Assembly: GCA_910587275.1 (NCBI GenBank)
Contig: CAJUMD010000011.1
Location: 1-49,109 of the forward strand
Direction of reading: 5' to 3'
Length of the DNA: 49,109 bases
DNA from: an uncultured Kineothrix sp.
GTDB taxonomy: Bacteria > Bacillota > Clostridia > Lachnospirales > Lachnospiraceae
The notes below the pieces were generated by a model. It saw only the letters and a list, made by a program, of their open reading frames with translations, made no database searches and was not told the DNA's origin. Below are positions 25,676 to 33,911 of this stretch, one piece after another (the first letter of the stretch is position 1; each line of letters opens with the position of its first letter). A program made the translations under genes and the position numbers.

Positions 25676-27521
25676 AGGCTTGTGGAAACGGCGGGAAAAC
25701 GAAATACTTGCTTCCGTGCTGCTTGCCCTGCTGCTTTTGTTTATCGGGATACGGTACGATTATTATTATGCCATGAACGATGACGTGACGATGAAGGATG
25801 TGCTGTCGGGCGTATATACGGGAACGCCGGAAGGGCATAACATACAGATGCTGTATCCCCTCAGCGCCGTTCTCAGCCTGTTGTACCGTCTGTTCCCGGA
25901 TGCCCCGGTATATGGGATATTCCTTTGTCTGTGCCAGTTTGGCAGTCTGTGGATGGTGGTAAACAGGAGCCTGCGGTTTGGCAGGAATCCGTGGATGAAG
26001 GCAGGTTTGGCGGTGACGGAGGGCGTTTTGGCAGCCGCCCTGCTCCTGCCGCACCTGGTGTTTGTGCAGTATACGTTTACCAGCGGTATGCTGGCAGCCG
26101 CAGCGGCGTTTTTGTTCCTCGTGCCAAAAACGGAGGAAGGTACCATGTGCTTAAGGGACAGCATTCCTTCCGTCCTTTTGGCGGTACTTTCCTATCTGCT
26201 GCGGACGGAGATGCTGCTTTTGCTGCTGCCGCTTATCTGCGTGGCGGGAATGTACCGCTGGTCGCTGGAGGCAAAGATTTTTACCGTCGGAAATGCAGCG
26301 AAATACCTGACGGTCATCGGCGCAGTCCTGGCGGGAATGCTGGCGGCATGGGCGGTCAATGCGGCGGCGTTTTCCTCTGCCGGGTGGAAGGAGTACACGG
26401 CATTTTTTAACAGCCGGACAGAACTGTATGATTTCCAGGGGATTCCGCCCTATGAAGGGAACGGGGAACTTTACGGCAGCCTGGGCATTACGGAAAACGG
26501 GCAGGCAATGCTGCTGGAACAGTATAATTTCGGGCTGGACGAAGGATTGTCTGCCGGGGATTTGGACACAATCGCAGAGTATCAGGCGGAGCGGAAAAGG
26601 GAAGCGCAGACATTTCCATCTCTTTTGGCGGAAACGTTAAGGCTTTACCGTTACCGCATCTTCCATCAGGAACCGGCGGGAAGCGGGATTCCTGACGATT
26701 ACCCCTGGAATCTGATGGCGCTTGCCGGCTACGCGGCGGTGGCCGGCGTGATGGCGGGAAGCGCCATCAAAAAGAAACGTTACCGCAGGCTTGCGGCAGG
26801 AGCGGGCAAGCTGGCGTTCCTGTTCTGTGTCAGGACGGTTTTATGGATGTTCATTCTGGTAAGGGGGCGGGACCCCGAACGTATCACCCATGCGCTGTAC
26901 CTGATGGAAATCGTTATCCTGTTTGCCATGCTCCATACCGAAACGGCGGCTTTGGGGGAAAAAAGGACGGGAAACGGGAAAACCGGCAGATTCCGTGCGG
27001 GAAATATCGTTCTTTTGGTTACTTCTGTGCTGGTATTTGTGAATGTGGTATCGGACCGGAACAGTATCGCGGATACCGACCTTGAGTACCGGGCACGGGC
27101 GGTGGCGGATACGGTGGACGGCGGGATGAAGGAATATTGCAGGAACCATGGCGGAAATTTTTATTTCATGGATGTTTATTCTGCGGTTTCCTATTCGTTG
27201 GAACCGTATGCGTCCACGTATTACGCGGAGAAGATGTTCCGGGATGTGGATAACCGTTTGGGGAATTACGACCTGATGGGCGGATGGCTGGTGAAAAGCC
27301 CTACCCACCGCAAGAAAATGGAAGTGTTTGGGATGACTTCCATGCAGGAGGCGCTGCTGCATCAGGAAAACGTATACCTGATGGCGGAACTGGCAAAGGG
27401 GACGGAAGGCTTTGAGGCTTATTTTGCGGAGCAGGGTACGGGTGCAGGAGTGAAACTGAAGCTGGTGGATACGGTGTGCGACATCATCGGCGTATATCAG
27501 GTAGTGCCGGCGGGCGAATAA
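25665..27521 (+). CDS. Large polytopic membrane protein of unknown function
   Basis: 618 residues. AAGGAG precedes the ATG, which overlaps the end of wecE by 11 bases. About eleven membrane helices. A conserved-looking loop after helix 1, AMNDDVTMKDVLSGVYTG followed by TPEGHNIQMLYPL, has the place and acidic character of a GT-C active site. A large extracytoplasmic part follows (about 240-330), and a soluble C-terminal domain (about 475-618). I recognise this as a type common in clostridial polysaccharide loci without an assigned reaction. Coupling to wecE suggests a role in using or exporting the Fuc4N-containing unit. Confidence 0.72.
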   Translation: MGLKGLWKRRENEILASVLLALLLLFIGIRYDYYYAMNDDVTMKDVLSGVYTGTPEGHNIQMLYPLSAVLSLLYRLFPDAPVYGIFLCLCQFGSLWMVVNRSLRFGRNPWMKAGLAVTEGVLAAALLLPHLVFVQYTFTSGMLAAAAAFLFLVPKTEEGTMCLRDSIPSVLLAVLSYLLRTEMLLLLLPLICVAGMYRWSLEAKIFTVGNAAKYLTVIGAVLAGMLAAWAVNAAAFSSAGWKEYTAFFNSRTELYDFQGIPPYEGNGELYGSLGITENGQAMLLEQYNFGLDEGLSAGDLDTIAEYQAERKREAQTFPSLLAETLRLYRYRIFHQEPAGSGIPDDYPWNLMALAGYAAVAGVMAGSAIKKKRYRRLAAGAGKLAFLFCVRTVLWMFILVRGRDPERITHALYLMEIVILFAMLHTETAALGEKRTGNGKTGRFRAGNIVLLVTSVLVFVNVVSDRNSIADTDLEYRARAVADTVDGGMKEYCRNHGGNFYFMDVYSAVSYSLEPYASTYYAEKMFRDVDNRLGNYDLMGGWLVKSPTHRKKMEVFGMTSMQEALLHQENVYLMAELAKGTEGFEAYFAEQGTGAGVKLKLVDTVCDIIGVYQVVPAGE

Positions 27522-27546
27522 CAATGGGAAAAGCACAGGGAAAGGC

Positions 27547-29100
27547 ATGGATACAGGGATGCGGGAAGTAAGGATAACGGGAAAGCGGATAGTGCTGCGG
27601 CAGATAGAATATGCGGATACGGCATATATCGTGGCTTGGAGGAATAAGGAACGGGTAAGAAGCCGTTTTATATACCGGGAAACGTTTACGCAAAAAGGGC
27701 ATGAGAACTGGATGCGAACCATGGTGGAGAGCGGGAAGGCGGTCCAGCTCATGATATGCGAAAAGGGTGCGGGGGATGCGGCGTGCGGGAACGAAGCACT
27801 GCGTCCGGTGGGGAGCGTTTATTTCCGCGATATTGACCGGGATAAAAAGGAAGCGGAGTACGGTATTTTTCTCGGTGAGGATGATGCCGTGGGCAAGGGA
27901 TATGGTACGGAAACGGCAAAACTTGCCGTGGATTATGCGTTTGGGGAGCTTGGGCTTGAGAAACTGGTGCTGCGCGTATTTACGGATAACCATGCGGCGG
28001 TGGGAAGTTACGAGCGGGCAGGCTTTGTAAAGGAATCCCTGCTGGAAGCCGTGGAATGCTCGGACGGCGAAAAAAAGGACATGTTTTTTATGGTACGGAA
28101 GAAACAAAAAGAAAAGGGAACGGAACAGGAAACGCAAAAACGGACAAAAGTAAGTTTCGTAATTCCCTGCTACTGCTCGGAGCTGACGCTGCCTAAAGTA
28201 GTGGACGAAATCAGGACGACGATGGACAGGCTTTGGAAAGAAGGAAACGCATACGATTACGAAGTCGTGCTGGTCAACGACTGCTCCCCGGATGATACGT
28301 TTGGGATTATAAAGAAACTGGCAGCGGAAGATACCCGCATTAAGGGAATTAACCTGGCTAGGAATTTCGGACAACATGCCGCATTGATGGCAGGATTCCA
28401 TTATGTGGACGGCGATATCGTGGTCTGCCTGGACGACGACGGGCAGACGCCCGCCGACGAGGCAGGTAAGCTGCTTGCAGGCATTGAACAGGGTTCGGAT
28501 GTGGTGTATGCGAAGTATGAGCATAAGAAACATTCCCTGTTCCGTAATTTCGGCAGCCTGTTAAACGAGGAGATGGCAAAGGTAATGCTGGGGAAACCCA
28601 AGGATTTGTATGTATCCAGCTATTTTGCGGCAAGGCGTTTTGTGGTGGAGGAAATGAAACGCTATACCAACGCATTTCCGTATGTAATCGGACTGGCGCT
28701 GCGGACGACGAAGCGCATCAGCAACGTGACGGTGACGCACAGGGAGCGGGAAATAGGAACTTCCGGTTATACGTTCGGGAAACTGCTCGGGCTTTGGTTT
28801 AACGGTTTTACGGCGTTCAGCGTAAAGCCGCTCCGCATTGCCACCGCCATTGGCTGCACCTGCTCGGCGGCGGGGTTTCTGTACGGGATATACACGGTTG
28901 TCAAGAAATTTATCAACCCTGACGTACCTTTGGGGTTCAGTTCGTTAATGGCGGCAATCGTGTTTATGGGCGGCATGACGATGGTGATGCTTGGGCTGGT
29001 GGGGGAATACATCGGCAGGATGTACATTTCCATGAACAGCTCCCCCCAATATGTAGTGAGGGAAACGGTGAATGAAGGTGGACAGGAAGATGGGAAGTAA
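27547..29100 (+). CDS. Fusion: GNAT acetyltransferase with GtrB-type glycosyltransferase
   Basis: 517 residues. Residues about 5-185 are a RimJ/RimL-type GNAT domain: RIVLRQIEYADTAYIVAWRN, PVGSVYFRDIDRDKKEAEYG, acetyl-CoA loop GKGYGTETAKLAVDYAF, and VFTDNHAAVGSYERAGF. The WRN pattern followed by a basic stretch also occurs in amino-sugar acetyltransferases such as PseH. Residues about 200-517 are a GtrB/ArnC-type GT2: VSFVIPCYCSELTLP, LVNDCSPDDTFG, ARNFGQHAALMAGF, CLDDDGQ, then two membrane helices and GLVGEYIGRMY. The fusion implies acetylation and lipid loading of the same amino sugar. It could be the missing PseH, PglD or WecD activity. Weak ribosome site; an ATG at 27559 is possible. Confidence 0.87.
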   Translation: MDTGMREVRITGKRIVLRQIEYADTAYIVAWRNKERVRSRFIYRETFTQKGHENWMRTMVESGKAVQLMICEKGAGDAACGNEALRPVGSVYFRDIDRDKKEAEYGIFLGEDDAVGKGYGTETAKLAVDYAFGELGLEKLVLRVFTDNHAAVGSYERAGFVKESLLEAVECSDGEKKDMFFMVRKKQKEKGTEQETQKRTKVSFVIPCYCSELTLPKVVDEIRTTMDRLWKEGNAYDYEVVLVNDCSPDDTFGIIKKLAAEDTRIKGINLARNFGQHAALMAGFHYVDGDIVVCLDDDGQTPADEAGKLLAGIEQGSDVVYAKYEHKKHSLFRNFGSLLNEEMAKVMLGKPKDLYVSSYFAARRFVVEEMKRYTNAFPYVIGLALRTTKRISNVTVTHREREIGTSGYTFGKLLGLWFNGFTAFSVKPLRIATAIGCTCSAAGFLYGIYTVVKKFINPDVPLGFSSLMAAIVFMGGMTMVMLGLVGEYIGRMYISMNSSPQYVVRETVNEGGQEDGK

Positions 29101-30994
29101 ACGCGAACACGGGCAGGATGGTTTTCCTGCACTTGTGCTGTCGGGGGTGCTGGCGTTTGCGGCGGTCCTTACCCTGCCGCAGATATTAAACCTGCATGGA
29201 AACACATTGGCGGTGGGTAATAGCTGGTTTGGCGTGCCGGTGTACGGGATGTTCTGGTTTCTGTGCTGCCGCGCCATGACCGGGATACGGCAGGAATGCG
29301 GGAAGGACGGCGGACACGGCATGACGGCGGCGGGCATCATGGCATGCCTGTTTTCCGTCTGCCTTGCGTTCGGGGTGCAGTTGGAATGCAGGGAAAGCGT
29401 GGATTTTTTAAGCGGCGTGCTGTGGTTTACCGTTTTGGTATGGACGCTTGTGTTTATGCTTTGGATTTATTACGGATGGATATTCCTTGGCAGGCGCGGA
29501 GAAGCGGATGCAGGAAGAACGGGAAGGAAAGCAGAAGCAAGGAAGCGGGAGAAAGCGGAGGAAGCAAAAGCCGGTGCCGGACGGATGGTATGCCTGCGGA
29601 TGTTGGAGGGGAAATGGGACGGGCTTTCCGGGAAAAAGAGGGCGGCGGCAACCGCATGTTTTTTCTTCCTCTGCTGGTTTCCGGTGTTTTTGGCGGTGTA
29701 TCCGGGTTTTTTTGTTTATGATGCGCAGGAAGAACTGGTCCAGGTGCAGACGAGACAGTTTACCACCCATCATCCGCTGCCCCATGTGCTGCTGCTTGGG
29801 GGAACCATACAGGCGGTGCATAAACTGACCGGTTCCTACAATGCGGGGATTGCCGCATATACCCTCCTGCAGATGGCGGGGATGGCGGCGGTATTTGCCT
29901 ATGTGCTTTCTTATATGAAGAAATCCGGTGTACGACGGTGGCTGCGCATTGTGACTGCCCTTTACTTCGGCTTCTTTCCGGTGAACGTGATGTTTGTGCT
30001 CTGCTCGGCGAAGGACGGCATTTTCAGCGCAGCGCTTCTGCTTTTGCTGACGGCGCTGGCGGATTTGGCGAAAGATGCGGAGGCATTTTTTAAAAACAGG
30101 GGAAACCTGCTGCGGCTGGCTGCCGGCGCGCTTGTGATGATGTGCTTCCGGCATAACGGCATGTATGCATTTTTGGCGCTTGCGCCTGTCCTGCTGTTTG
30201 GTTATGCAAAGGGCTGCCGCAGGAAGGCGGCGCTTTTGCTGGGTGCGGTATTTGCCGCTTATGCGCTTGTATCGGCGGGGCTTTCTGCGGCATTGGACGC
30301 CCGGGGCGCCGGACGCCAGGAGATGTTGACGGTACCTATCCAGCAGCTTGCCAGGGTGTGGAAGTATGAGGGGGACAGTCTGACGGAAGAACAGAAGAAA
30401 ACCCTGTACGGGATTCTGCCGGAAGAAGCGCTTCCGTATTATACGGCGAAGGTATCGGACGGGGTGAAAATATGGTTTGACAACGAAGCCTTTGAAGCCG
30501 AGCCGTTAAAATATATACGGCTTTGGGCGGAAATCGGGCTAAGACATCCGTTTACCTACCTGAATGCATGGTTTATGACTTCTTACGGGTTCTGGTATCC
30601 CGATACGGTGGTTGACGTATACCGCGGAAACAGTGTGTTTACCTTTACTTATGGCGACAGTTCCTTCTTCGGTTATGAGGTGGAACAGCCGGGAGAGAGG
30701 CACAGCCTGCTTCCGTGGCTGGATTGGTGGTACCGGAATATGTCGCTGGAAATTGCGCAGCAGAAAATTCCCGTAGTATCCATGCTGTTTTCCATGGGTT
30801 TTCTTTTCTGGGTATTTGTGTTCGCAGGTGGGTATGCTTATTACAGGAAGAAATACGGTCTGCTGCTTCCCTTTGCCATGCTGGGGCTTTTGTGGCTGAC
30901 GGTAATACTGGGGCCCACTTACCTGCCAAGGTATGTGCTGGTTTTATGGTTTGCGCTTCCATGGGCAGCGGCAGTTCTTGTAAACGAAGTATAA
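29072..30994 (+). CDS. Large polytopic membrane protein (DUF6020-like)
   Basis: 640 residues with twelve or so hydrophobic segments and a basic, Lys/Arg/Glu-rich cytoplasmic loop at about 145-190. The loop YPGFFVYDAQEELVQVQTRQ followed by FTTHHPLPHVLLLG is a conserved pattern I associate with the DUF6020 family of Firmicutes. The DxQ and HHP residues suggest a GT-C-like active loop. A later soluble part contains VWKYEGDSLTEEQKKTLYGI. It overlaps the GNAT-GT2 fusion by 29 bases; an ATG at 29090 is an alternative start. It is a probable acceptor-side partner of the GtrB-type fusion upstream. Confidence 0.75.
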   Translation: MKVDRKMGSKREHGQDGFPALVLSGVLAFAAVLTLPQILNLHGNTLAVGNSWFGVPVYGMFWFLCCRAMTGIRQECGKDGGHGMTAAGIMACLFSVCLAFGVQLECRESVDFLSGVLWFTVLVWTLVFMLWIYYGWIFLGRRGEADAGRTGRKAEARKREKAEEAKAGAGRMVCLRMLEGKWDGLSGKKRAAATACFFFLCWFPVFLAVYPGFFVYDAQEELVQVQTRQFTTHHPLPHVLLLGGTIQAVHKLTGSYNAGIAAYTLLQMAGMAAVFAYVLSYMKKSGVRRWLRIVTALYFGFFPVNVMFVLCSAKDGIFSAALLLLLTALADLAKDAEAFFKNRGNLLRLAAGALVMMCFRHNGMYAFLALAPVLLFGYAKGCRRKAALLLGAVFAAYALVSAGLSAALDARGAGRQEMLTVPIQQLARVWKYEGDSLTEEQKKTLYGILPEEALPYYTAKVSDGVKIWFDNEAFEAEPLKYIRLWAEIGLRHPFTYLNAWFMTSYGFWYPDTVVDVYRGNSVFTFTYGDSSFFGYEVEQPGERHSLLPWLDWWYRNMSLEIAQQKIPVVSMLFSMGFLFWVFVFAGGYAYYRKKYGLLLPFAMLGLLWLTVILGPTYLPRYVLVLWFALPWAAAVLVNEV

Positions 30995-31006
30995 CTGTGC
31001 TATACT
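30978..31006 (+). promoter_or_regulatory. Internal promoter before the polymerase gene
   Basis: TTGTAA (30978-30983) and TATACT (31001-31006) are exactly 17 bases apart, and TGC precedes the -10, giving an extended -10 TGCTATACT. It straddles the end of the preceding gene and lies 64 bases before the next ATG. This is the best-formed promoter in the window; it would let the polymerase and the Pgl-like module be transcribed independently of the pse part. Confidence 0.65.
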
Positions 31007-31069
31007 TACCCGTGATTGGATGGAGTTTGGAAGGATTGGGAAGGTTTGGAAAGGATACAGGTGTAAGAT

Positions 31070-33859
31070 ATGTATAAAGTAGTGAAGCAAAGCCGTGCCA
31101 TACAGTGTGTCATTCTTCTGTTGACGCTGTGTGCCATGTTGACCATATATCCGCTGCGTCTTTGGGAGGAAACGATTCCGTCGGTGAGCAGCCAGAGGAT
31201 TGCGGGTTCTTCGGACAGTGTGGGGGAAGATTACCTGCTGCAGCGTTTTATCGCACAGTATGACCATTTGGCGACGGTGAACCTGTATGTGGCGGATTTT
31301 AAGAACGGCTGGTCTTATGACGAACGGGTGGATTCTTTTATTTTCCGTATGCTGGATTCCGATATGGAGATTATGTTTGAACAGAAGGTGGATACGAGGT
31401 TTATCGATATTCCGGGCTTCTGCCCCATTTATGTGAACGAAGATTTGGAAGTGGGAAAGGATTACTACTATTTCCTGCAGGGTTTGGAAGGCAGCAGGGT
31501 CTGGTTTGGGCTGGAGGAAACGGAAAGCGCGGGAACGCCTTATGTCAGCCGCCTGATTTATAATTACGATGAGCTGGAAGGATATAATATCATCGGGGAA
31601 TATTATTATTCGGTCCCGCTGCGGAAAGAGAAAGTCTTTCTGTACGGCGCCATACTGTTTGCCGTTATGGCGGCGCTGGTGGCGGCAGTGGAACTGTATA
31701 CGCGCCTGACGGGAAAAGACCGGCTGGTTACGGTGGGACAGGCGGTGCGCGCCACGGCGAACGTACTAGTGGCGGCATTTACCGCGGAAGCCTTTTGGCT
31801 TGTGAGTATACGGAGGTTTTTCAGCGGGCAGTGGACGGATAACCTGTTTTATACCGTGGGAATCCTGCTTGCTTCCGCTACCCTTTTTTATATAGTGAAT
31901 CATAAGCGGGACAGGGGCAGCTATGTGCCGTTTGATAAGAAATGGAAAGAAAAAGCGCCGGATTATTTGCAGGTGGTGTTTTTTGCGGCTGCCGTATGGG
32001 CGTGCTGCAATTACATGAACGGACTTTATGACATCCATCACAGGGTGGCGGAACGCCAGCTTATGGTATTCCTTGCGCTGGCAGCCCTTGTGATGTGCGC
32101 AAAAGAGGATATTTTCAACAAATTTACGGTGCTGTACGCCGTGATTGCCGCTGCCGTTACCATGCGTTACAGCAGCATATATGTGGATGTACTGGCGATG
32201 GACGAGTGGGATATGCGCATTCTGCGCTGGGGGATTGCCGTGGTAATCCTTGGGGGCTTTCTTGTGGTGAATATCCTGCTGCAATTGCTGCGCAGAAGGA
32301 AGATGGCGCGCATCCGCATCTGGTATGGGGCGGTCATTGGGATATTTTTCGTGCTGTTAATCCTGTTCCGCAATACGAGGTGGTGGACGGTTGCCATGGC
32401 CGCGGCTTTTACGCTGTTTTACATCCGCTATGCGCTTTGGGATAAAAAGGCGCATTTGCTGCGGAATATCAGTAACGGGCTGCTGCTTCACTTTATCTGC
32501 TCCATGTTTTTCTGTTTTGTGCGCAGACCTTTCCTCTCATGGATTTATCCCCGTTATCCGTTTGTGTTCCATACCGTGACGGTGACGGCGGTTTATATGG
32601 CGGTGGTGTTGTGTGCCGCATTTGTCCGGCTGGTGGAGCGCTATTTGGAGTACCGGAAGACGGAGGGGGAAAATATCTTTGCTTTTCTATGGAAGGAACT
32701 TCTGTTTTTTGGCCTGGCGGCTACGTATATGCTGTTTACCGCATCGCGGACGGGTTTTTTGGCGGTGGCGCTGATGGTAGCGGTTGTGGCAGTGCTGGCG
32801 GTGGCGGACATGGGGAAGCGGAAAATAAAGGGATGCGCCGTGCTTGTGGGAATGATGGCGGTTTCCGTGGCGTGGTGTTTTCCGCTGGCATTTACCGCCC
32901 AGAGAATCCTTCCGGCGGTGTGCAATAACGTATACCGGTATGAGGTGGAAGAATTTCCCGATGTGGTCATGCGGGGAAATGAATGGGATTCCATGTACTA
33001 TATCACCATACGGAGGTTTACGGAAGTCTTTAACAGCAAAATATTTGATATACCGGAAAGCGGGACATATTCTTACGAAAGAAGCCCGGAGTACCGGGAA
33101 TACCTTTCAAAGCGTTTTAACAACAAGGGCGATGTGGTATGGGAAGGCGACATTGAGGATATGCATGACAGCGCCGCTGCGGATGGCAGTGCGCAGCCTG
33201 AGTCCGGCGGTCAGGGAAATTCCGGCTTAACCGCCGGAACGGAAGACGGATCCGGCATCCGTCCGGAGGATACCGGTGACGGTGGAAGTACCGGTACGGT
33301 GGGAAGCGGCGATAAGAAGCTGAATATCATCGGCACGAAGACGGAGGAAGAACGTGCGGCGGAGGAAGAAGCGGCGGCGCAGTTGGAGAAAGACGCTTTG
33401 GAGGGTAATTTTGAGAAGGCAGAGGAAGAAGAAGCCGTGGAAGAAGATTTAAGCGTTTATGAAAAGACCGAGGAATACGCCAACGGCCGTATGGACATTT
33501 TCCGCGCCTATTTAAAGGAACTGAACCTTGCCGGACATGACGACATGGGCGCCATACTGCCTGACGGGTCGTTAGCGGTCCATGCGCACAATATTTATTT
33601 ACAGGTGGCATATGACCATGGTCTGGCAGTCGGAGCCGTGTTTGTACTGGTGGGGGCGGTAACGTTTATACAGGGCTGTCTGTATTACAGAAAGAAGCGG
33701 CAGGTGTCCTGTGCAGCCCTGCCCGTTGCCGTGCTGACGGCATTTGCCATGGCGGGGTTGGTGGAGTGGATTTTCCATTTGTGCCATCCGGCGGGATTCG
33801 TGCTGATGCTGACGCTGGCGCCGCTGCTGTTCGGCATGGGGGAAGAAGGCGGCGTGTGA
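31070..33859 (+). CDS. O-antigen polymerase/ligase-like membrane protein (Wzy/WaaL type)
   Basis: 929 residues, far above the 400-500 usual for Wzy or WaaL. An N-terminal helix is followed by an extracytoplasmic domain (about 35-180), then about twelve helices. Wzy_C-type signatures are S559-R560 in FTASRTGFLAV and H838/H840-N841 in VHAHNIYLQVAYDHGLA, the residues that hold the lipid pyrophosphate in such enzymes. Between them, about 697-805, is a low-complexity insert: first Gly/Ser/Asp/Thr-rich, then a Glu/Ala-rich run. It would polymerise lipid-linked repeat units or ligate them to an acceptor. Its own promoter lies upstream. Confidence 0.82.
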   Translation: MYKVVKQSRAIQCVILLLTLCAMLTIYPLRLWEETIPSVSSQRIAGSSDSVGEDYLLQRFIAQYDHLATVNLYVADFKNGWSYDERVDSFIFRMLDSDMEIMFEQKVDTRFIDIPGFCPIYVNEDLEVGKDYYYFLQGLEGSRVWFGLEETESAGTPYVSRLIYNYDELEGYNIIGEYYYSVPLRKEKVFLYGAILFAVMAALVAAVELYTRLTGKDRLVTVGQAVRATANVLVAAFTAEAFWLVSIRRFFSGQWTDNLFYTVGILLASATLFYIVNHKRDRGSYVPFDKKWKEKAPDYLQVVFFAAAVWACCNYMNGLYDIHHRVAERQLMVFLALAALVMCAKEDIFNKFTVLYAVIAAAVTMRYSSIYVDVLAMDEWDMRILRWGIAVVILGGFLVVNILLQLLRRRKMARIRIWYGAVIGIFFVLLILFRNTRWWTVAMAAAFTLFYIRYALWDKKAHLLRNISNGLLLHFICSMFFCFVRRPFLSWIYPRYPFVFHTVTVTAVYMAVVLCAAFVRLVERYLEYRKTEGENIFAFLWKELLFFGLAATYMLFTASRTGFLAVALMVAVVAVLAVADMGKRKIKGCAVLVGMMAVSVAWCFPLAFTAQRILPAVCNNVYRYEVEEFPDVVMRGNEWDSMYYITIRRFTEVFNSKIFDIPESGTYSYERSPEYREYLSKRFNNKGDVVWEGDIEDMHDSAAADGSAQPESGGQGNSGLTAGTEDGSGIRPEDTGDGGSTGTVGSGDKKLNIIGTKTEEERAAEEEAAAQLEKDALEGNFEKAEEEEAVEEDLSVYEKTEEYANGRMDIFRAYLKELNLAGHDDMGAILPDGSLAVHAHNIYLQVAYDHGLAVGAVFVLVGAVTFIQGCLYYRKKRQVSCAALPVAVLTAFAMAGLVEWIFHLCHPAGFVLMLTLAPLLFGMGEEGGV

Positions 33860-33911
33860 GTACCCGGATTGGCAGACAAGTGGCTGGCAGTCAATCGGAA
33901 TGAGGATTTCA

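Noticed and set aside
27484..28533. 349-codon antisense frame under the GNAT-GT2 fusion
   Set aside because: It mirrors the coding strand with intact GNAT and GT2 motifs; no family features or start signals of its own.
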